A stretch of DNA of 64,000 bases. Source: Planctomycetota bacterium. GTDB lineage: Bacteria; Planctomycetota; UBA1135; GCA-002686595. The stretch covers positions 1 through 64,000 of the forward strand of contig DUBE01000058.1 in the NCBI GenBank assembly GCA_012960475.1, written 5' to 3'. Of the stretch, positions 60,262-64,000 are shown one piece after another (within the stretch, counting starts at the first letter, position 1; every line of letters starts with the position of its first letter). The position numbers were made by a program, and so were the translations under genes. The notes under the pieces were generated by a model, which was not told where the DNA came from, searched no databases, and saw nothing but the letters and a program-made list of their open reading frames with translations.

Positions 60262-61628
60262 GAATTGCCCTCGCCGTGCATGGTTGGCCACCGGAACAGG
60301 TGGGGGGTACCGAACTCTCCACTCGCGCTCTTGCGCGAGCCCTCGTAGCCCATGGCCATGAGGTGTTGGTCATCGCGGGTACCTTGAAGTTTTCCCATCC
60401 ACCGTCCGTGCGCCGGGAGCGTGAGCAGGACCCGGCCAGCGGTAAGAGTTTCAGCGTGGTCAAGATCGAGCGCAGTGACCCCTACTTCGATCACTGGCAA
60501 AAGCATCGGGCCCCGCACACGAGCCGAGTCGCCGTGGAGTTGATGGAAGAGCACAAGATCGAGGTCTTGCATGTGCACCATTGGGTGCGACTGTCCACAG
60601 ACCTGGTGCGGCGCGCAGCGCGGGCCGGGATTCCGAGTCTTGTCTCCCTGCACGATCACTACGCCACCTGCTTGTTGGGTTGGCGAGTGCATCCCACCGA
60701 GGAAGCGGTTTGCAAGCGCAAGTTTGAGCCCCTGGCGTGCAGCCTCTGTGCAGCAGCGGTTCCACCGCGCACTCCCTGGCTGCCGCCGGAAGAACAGGCC
60801 ATGAGAGCGGCGACTCGCATGCAAGCGATAGCCGCGGAGCTCGATGCTGCCCGGTGCATCCTGGTGCCCAGCATGGCCCACGCGGAGTCATTGCTGTTCT
60901 TGGGCCTTCCCCAGCATCACTTGATCGTAGTCCCGCCATTGGCCCCGGTTGGTTTGACGCCAAGAGATCCCCTGCCCGTTCCGGTTGGGAAAGAGCCCCT
61001 CTTGGTGGGGGCATGGGGCTTGAGTGATGACGCGAAGGGTGTTTCTCTGCTCAAGGCCGCTGCCCGCCGCCTGAAAGGGCGCGTGCACCTGGTTCTGGCA
61101 GGTCGCGCCGCAGGGGAATCCGAACCCTGGATCGAGACCCACGGGGCCTACGCCCCCGAAGACCTGGCCGAGCACCCCGTGACCCGGGTGCATGTGGCCG
61201 CAGTTGCGTCCCTGGCGCTTGAGTCCCATGGTTTGGTGGCCAGTGAAGGCCAGGCCCTTGGGCTGCCTCTGGTACTGCCCCTGATGGACGCCTTGGCCGA
61301 GCGCTTTTCTGATGGGGAAGGGGTGCTCTTCTATGAACAGGGTGACGAGGATGATCTTACTGCTGTGTTGGACCGCTTGGCCCGGGAGCGCGGACTGCTG
61401 GAAATCCTGGGACGCAGAGTCCATCCGGAGGGCGATCTCTTTGATCAAACCGTAGAGCACCTTCAAGCTCTCTATGGGCGTACCTTGCGAGACGGTGCTC
61501 CCGACGTGCCGTCGGAAGAGTGGTTTGAGGAACGAATGGCCCAGGAGACCATGGACGCTTGGGATGAAGCGCTCAAGGCTGCTCCACGCTCTAGCCTGGG
61601 CTTGCCAGATGAGGAACCGAAGCGATGA
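60258..61628 (+). CDS. Family 4 glycosyltransferase
   Basis: 456 aa with a GTG start. A short near-perfect palindrome CGAGGAG-GA-CTCCTCG (60243-60258) covers the only Shine-Dalgarno-like AGGAGG and the first base of the start codon. N-terminus RIALAVHGWPPEQVGGTELSTRALARAL; the Cys-rich insertion reads HDHYATCLLGW then CKRKFEPLACSLC. The donor half has LESHGLVASEGQALGLPLVLP in place of the E-x7-E motif. The last 50 residues extend beyond GT4. It is coupled by ATGA to the lipoprotein gene. Confidence 0.85.
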   Translation: MRIALAVHGWPPEQVGGTELSTRALARALVAHGHEVLVIAGTLKFSHPPSVRREREQDPASGKSFSVVKIERSDPYFDHWQKHRAPHTSRVAVELMEEHKIEVLHVHHWVRLSTDLVRRAARAGIPSLVSLHDHYATCLLGWRVHPTEEAVCKRKFEPLACSLCAAAVPPRTPWLPPEEQAMRAATRMQAIAAELDAARCILVPSMAHAESLLFLGLPQHHLIVVPPLAPVGLTPRDPLPVPVGKEPLLVGAWGLSDDAKGVSLLKAAARRLKGRVHLVLAGRAAGESEPWIETHGAYAPEDLAEHPVTRVHVAAVASLALESHGLVASEGQALGLPLVLPLMDALAERFSDGEGVLFYEQGDEDDLTAVLDRLARERGLLEILGRRVHPEGDLFDQTVEHLQALYGRTLRDGAPDVPSEEWFEERMAQETMDAWDEALKAAPRSSLGLPDEEPKR

Positions 61629-62593
61629 ATCAGTATCAATGCAAATGGGAGAGGCCCCTGATTCTCTTTGTCTGCCTCACCTGGATGGGCTGTGGCTCGA
61701 CTACAAACCAAGAGGATCCTGTCGAAGTGGTCAAGCGCACGGATCTGGACAAGCTTCCTGTGGCGCACCGGGAACTCATGCTTGCCTGGCGTAACCAGAC
61801 TCCCGACTGGCCCCGGCGGCGGGAGATGGCTCTGGATGATCCGAGTCTGACCCGGTTCCTGGTGGAGAACCTGATGGTGGAACTGCTCGCCGCATGGCAG
61901 GCGGGTTCTTTCACCCGGCGGGGCTTTCCTGAGCTCGGTCGCTACGATGTGATCAAGCGGGAGCTCTGGCAGATCGGAGCCCCAGTGGCGGAACCCATGG
62001 CAGAGTTGCTGGCCATGGGCAACGGGCAAGGGCCAGCGATCGCTGGGGATGTGCTCCAGGGGCTTGGGCCGGCTGGGGTCCAGGCGGTCAGCAAACACTT
62101 GCTGCGCACGGATGGTTGGAGTGCTCGCGGCCGGGCTGCGGAACTGCTGGCGCGCTTGCCACACGGAGGGGAATTCGAAGCTGAAGTGCAGGAGCGTCTG
62201 ATTGAGTTGCTGCATTCCGATCCCGAGTGGATTGTGCGTAAGCACTGTGCCCTGGCCCTGGCCCAGCGCAGCCGCGGGCTCGGCGGGGCGGGTGCTGTCA
62301 CGCCCGACCGGGCCCTGGGGGCCTTGAGTCGCGCACTGGTGGACCCCGATCCCGCCGTGGCCAAGGCTGCGGCCGTGGGGCTCGGGCTTTTGGGGGATGT
62401 GCGCGCGGTTCCAGCCCTGATCAATGACCTGGAGCGCATCTTGCGGTCGACGGACCTGAGCCACACCCGTTCTGTCTATCGATCCCTGTCGGTCTTGACC
62501 GGCATGCGTGACCTGCGCGGTACCTCCGCCTGGCGGGATTGGTGGCATCTGCACGGCAAGGCTCGCGTAGATGCCCAGCGGGGAGATTCCTAG
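61625..62593 (+). CDS. Lipoprotein with HEAT-like repeats
   Basis: 322 aa. The N-terminus has a lipoprotein signal ending LTWMGC (Cys23). The mature part has HEAT-like helical repeats: VAEPMAELLAMGNGQGPAIAGDVLQGLGPAGVQ, RGRAAELLARLPHGGEFEAEVQERLIELLHSDPEWIVRKHCALALAQ and ALSRALVDPDPAVAKAAAVGLGLLGDVRAVPALI. These are protein-binding scaffolds. It is translationally coupled to the GT4 gene, so it may support the glycan machinery at the outer membrane, but this is inference. Confidence 0.75.
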   Translation: MNQYQCKWERPLILFVCLTWMGCGSTTNQEDPVEVVKRTDLDKLPVAHRELMLAWRNQTPDWPRRREMALDDPSLTRFLVENLMVELLAAWQAGSFTRRGFPELGRYDVIKRELWQIGAPVAEPMAELLAMGNGQGPAIAGDVLQGLGPAGVQAVSKHLLRTDGWSARGRAAELLARLPHGGEFEAEVQERLIELLHSDPEWIVRKHCALALAQRSRGLGGAGAVTPDRALGALSRALVDPDPAVAKAAAVGLGLLGDVRAVPALINDLERILRSTDLSHTRSVYRSLSVLTGMRDLRGTSAWRDWWHLHGKARVDAQRGDS

Positions 62594-62626
62594 GGCGCAG
62601 GCCTCGATCCCGACCCGAGGGACGGG

Positions 62627-62632
62627 TATGCT
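62627..62632 (+). promoter_or_regulatory. -10-like box TATGCT before the two-CxxC protein
   Basis: TATGCT ends 10 nt before the ATG at 62643; no Shine-Dalgarno site is seen. This supports 62643 over in-frame upstream ATGs. Confidence 0.35.
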
Positions 62633-62642
62633 CACCTGCCCC

Positions 62643-63350
62643 ATGGCCAAGTGGAAAGTAGAGCGTCGAGGCGGCGGATGCGCAGCCTGCAAGAAAGAGT
62701 TCGTCCATCACGAGACGATTCAGTCGGTGCTGGAGGTTGCCGAGCAGGGGCTTCTGCGTGAGGACTTTTGTACGAGCTGTTGGCAGGCGGGCAAGGCCGG
62801 GGAGGGCCTTGGGGGCGAGCTTCGCGCTGGCCACGAGAGTTCCGTGGGGCCTGGGGCGATGGTGGCGAGCGAAGCCGACTCGGTTGTGAGACCCGCTGTT
62901 GGGTCTTCCCCAGGGTCCGACTCCAGGGAACGGTTCTGGTGGTCCTCTCGCCATCAGGAAGTGGCAGAAAAGGCCGTGCGCATGGACCTTGAGGTGCTCG
63001 ATCAGCTCTTTGATGCCCTCGCCCCACGCAAGGAAACCCGTCTGCAGGAGATCCGCTATGTGGTCTGCTTGCTGCTCCTGCGTAAGCGGCGCTTGAAGGT
63101 CATGCGGGTCGTGCGCGAGCAGGGCAGCGAGGCGTTCCTGGTCAAGAAACCTCGTCTTGAAGAATTGCATCGTGTGGAAGTGTTTGACTTTGTCCCCGAG
63201 CGCATGGAGAGCCTGCGCCATGAATTACAGGCCCTGCTGGATGGGGCTGGCAGCGAGCAGGACCCCGAGAGCCTGCTGGATCATGGGGGGTCTCTAGACA
63301 CCCCAGACGACTCTGGGAGTCCGGCGCCGATCTCTGACGAGGCCCCCTAG
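62643..63350 (+). CDS. Uncharacterised protein with N-terminal two-CxxC zinc-site-like module
   Basis: 236 aa from the ATG at 62643. Two CxxC pairs, C13/C16 (GCAACKKEF) and C43/C46 (DFCTSCW), fit a four-cysteine zinc site. Then come a variable linker, a WWSSRHQEVAEKAVRMDLEVLDQLFDALAPRKETRLQEIRYVVCLLLLRKRRLKVM helical domain and an acidic Asp/Ser/Gly-rich tail. No signal peptide, so cytoplasmic. I do not recognise a named function. Confidence 0.7.
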   Translation: MAKWKVERRGGGCAACKKEFVHHETIQSVLEVAEQGLLREDFCTSCWQAGKAGEGLGGELRAGHESSVGPGAMVASEADSVVRPAVGSSPGSDSRERFWWSSRHQEVAEKAVRMDLEVLDQLFDALAPRKETRLQEIRYVVCLLLLRKRRLKVMRVVREQGSEAFLVKKPRLEELHRVEVFDFVPERMESLRHELQALLDGAGSEQDPESLLDHGGSLDTPDDSGSPAPISDEAP

Positions 63351-63419
63351 GCGACCCTTGGCGTGGCTGCCTGGGCCCGGGCGTGTTCCTCAGGTCGATC
63401 CACCCCAGGGTAGGCTGAA

Positions 63420-63668
63420 TCACGGGAGCACCGTAGTAGTGCCAATTGTGCAACCCCAGTACACCAGTGCGCATTCGGAGACAGAGGGGTTGTCAGTCAA
63501 GGGGTCGCGATACTCAATCCAATAGTTGCTGTCGTCATTGCGTTTGATACGCAGAGCAGCGGGCAAACCGGAGGTTGTTAGACCAGCGAGGGCACTTTCT
63601 TCATGATTGACAATCCTCAGGCGGTTGGAGGGAAACAGCCCTTGGGTGAGTGTCCTGCACTGGCACAA
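63420..63668 (-). pseudogene. Possible C-terminal remnant of a secreted peptidase (gametolysin/M11- or M6-like)
   Basis: The minus-strand frame ends with NRLRIVNHEESALAGL, LRIKRNDDSNYWIEYRDPL and ALVYWGCTIGTT. The YWIEYR-D-L-VYWG pattern resembles the end of gametolysin-like peptidase domains. No ATG exists; the only nearby start is TTG, one base after the stop of the upstream minus-strand frame. The frame runs open upstream through unrelated sequence. The catalytic part is absent, so I read this as a fragment. Family assignment is tentative. Confidence 0.35.
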
Positions 63669-63669
63669 G

Positions 63670-64000
63670 TCAATTATGGCGCTCAGGAGATCCGGTGATC
63701 CGGGCTTGCTCAGACTGCAGCCTTTCGTTGGCTCGTTTCTCTGCTTCCTGTTCCAGGACAGAAGCCTGTTTCTCTTGCCCTTGTCGTCGCAGCCAGTCCG
63801 CTTGGTCGCGCAGATGCTGGATGGTGTAACCCTGTGCGGGCGTGACGAGGTTGCTCAGGAGGATTGACAATTCATGCCAAGTGACGGGAGTTGCAGTGCG
63901 GTTGATGCAGAGGCACCGTACCACTGCCCGGGAGAGTCCTGGGGGGAGATGTTCGCGTAGTCGGCTGGGAGCGTTGGCCTGATTTTCTTCGGGAATTTGG
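63670..64000 (-). CDS. C-terminal part of an unidentified gene (runs off the window)
   Basis: Open on the minus strand from the window edge to a TGA at 63670-63672; about 109 residues are visible. It reads NQANAPSRLREHLPPGLSRA, then HELSILLSNLVTPAQGYT and a charged helix IQHLRDQADWLRRQGQEKQASVLEQEAEKRA. The last 50 residues are probably coiled coil. A GTG at 63924 is internal and I do not take it as the start. I do not recognise the family. Base composition is slightly less GC-rich than the adjacent genes. Confidence 0.45.
   Translation of the reverse strand, partial: QIPEENQANAPSRLREHLPPGLSRAVVRCLCINRTATPVTWHELSILLSNLVTPAQGYTIQHLRDQADWLRRQGQEKQASVLEQEAEKRANERLQSEQARITGSPERHN

Noticed and set aside
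1..64000. tRNA, rRNA, CRISPR arrays, insertion sequences
   Set aside because: No cloverleaf-like stretch, rRNA segment, regularly spaced repeat array or intact transposase was seen on either strand by eye; small RNAs could be missed.

Overview
The window reads as a high-GC Planctomycetota (PVC superphylum) chromosome segment. Two things support this. The protein at 46817-47065 looks like the PVC-specific small basic protein. The secreted protein at 353-2854 ends in a domain I associate with secreted planctomycete proteins. Most loci are tight same-strand operons joined by 4-nt ATGA/GTGA overlaps. Shine-Dalgarno sites are scarce, and many first genes have a TANNNT box only 6-10 nt before the start codon, which suggests leaderless or near-leaderless transcripts. 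I see no rRNA, tRNA, CRISPR array or intact insertion sequence.

Layout. 1-99: C-terminus of YchF. 353-2854: secreted propeller-like protein. 2913-5467: molybdate/tungstate ABC transporter with ModA fused to ModB, then ModC. 5586-5960: CrcB fluoride channel. 6063-8717: secreted metallopeptidase-like protein and a lipid kinase. 8710-10008 (-): TraB-family protein carrying a pseudopilin-like insert. 10146-16336 (-) and 16532-24047 (+): two back-to-back five-gene peptide/oligopeptide ABC importer operons; the second has unusually enlarged permeases. 24112-26075: RegB/RegA-type redox two-component pair. 26157-27614 (-): iron superoxide dismutase and a HAD phosphatase.

27788-40097 (-) is the most interesting region. 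Two paralogous secretin-family lipoproteins with TPR-like N-termini flank two large exported repeat proteins and a TolQ/ExbB-TolR/ExbD-TolR/ExbD proton-channel module. No type II secretion ATPase or pilus genes are present. I infer a proton-motive-force-energised envelope machine that does not match a named system I know. 40649-42818 (-): family 4 uracil-DNA glycosylase and the tRNA methylthiotransferase MtaB. 42972-46655: an unidentified envelope trio (TPR lipoprotein, two-TM protein, SPOR-like protein). 46817-49840: PVC small basic protein, QueE, Der and a lipoprotein.

49993-62593 is a polysaccharide synthesis and export operon. It has Wzm/Wzt ABC export with a glycan-binding Wzt C-terminus, three GT2 modules (one fused to a PIG-L deacetylase), a second PIG-L deacetylase, three GT4 glycosyltransferases sharing a Cys-rich insertion, an SRPBCC-like membrane protein and a HEAT-like lipoprotein. 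The window ends with a two-CxxC protein (62643-63350) and, on the minus strand, what look like a peptidase-domain remnant and the C-terminus of an unidentified gene running off the edge.
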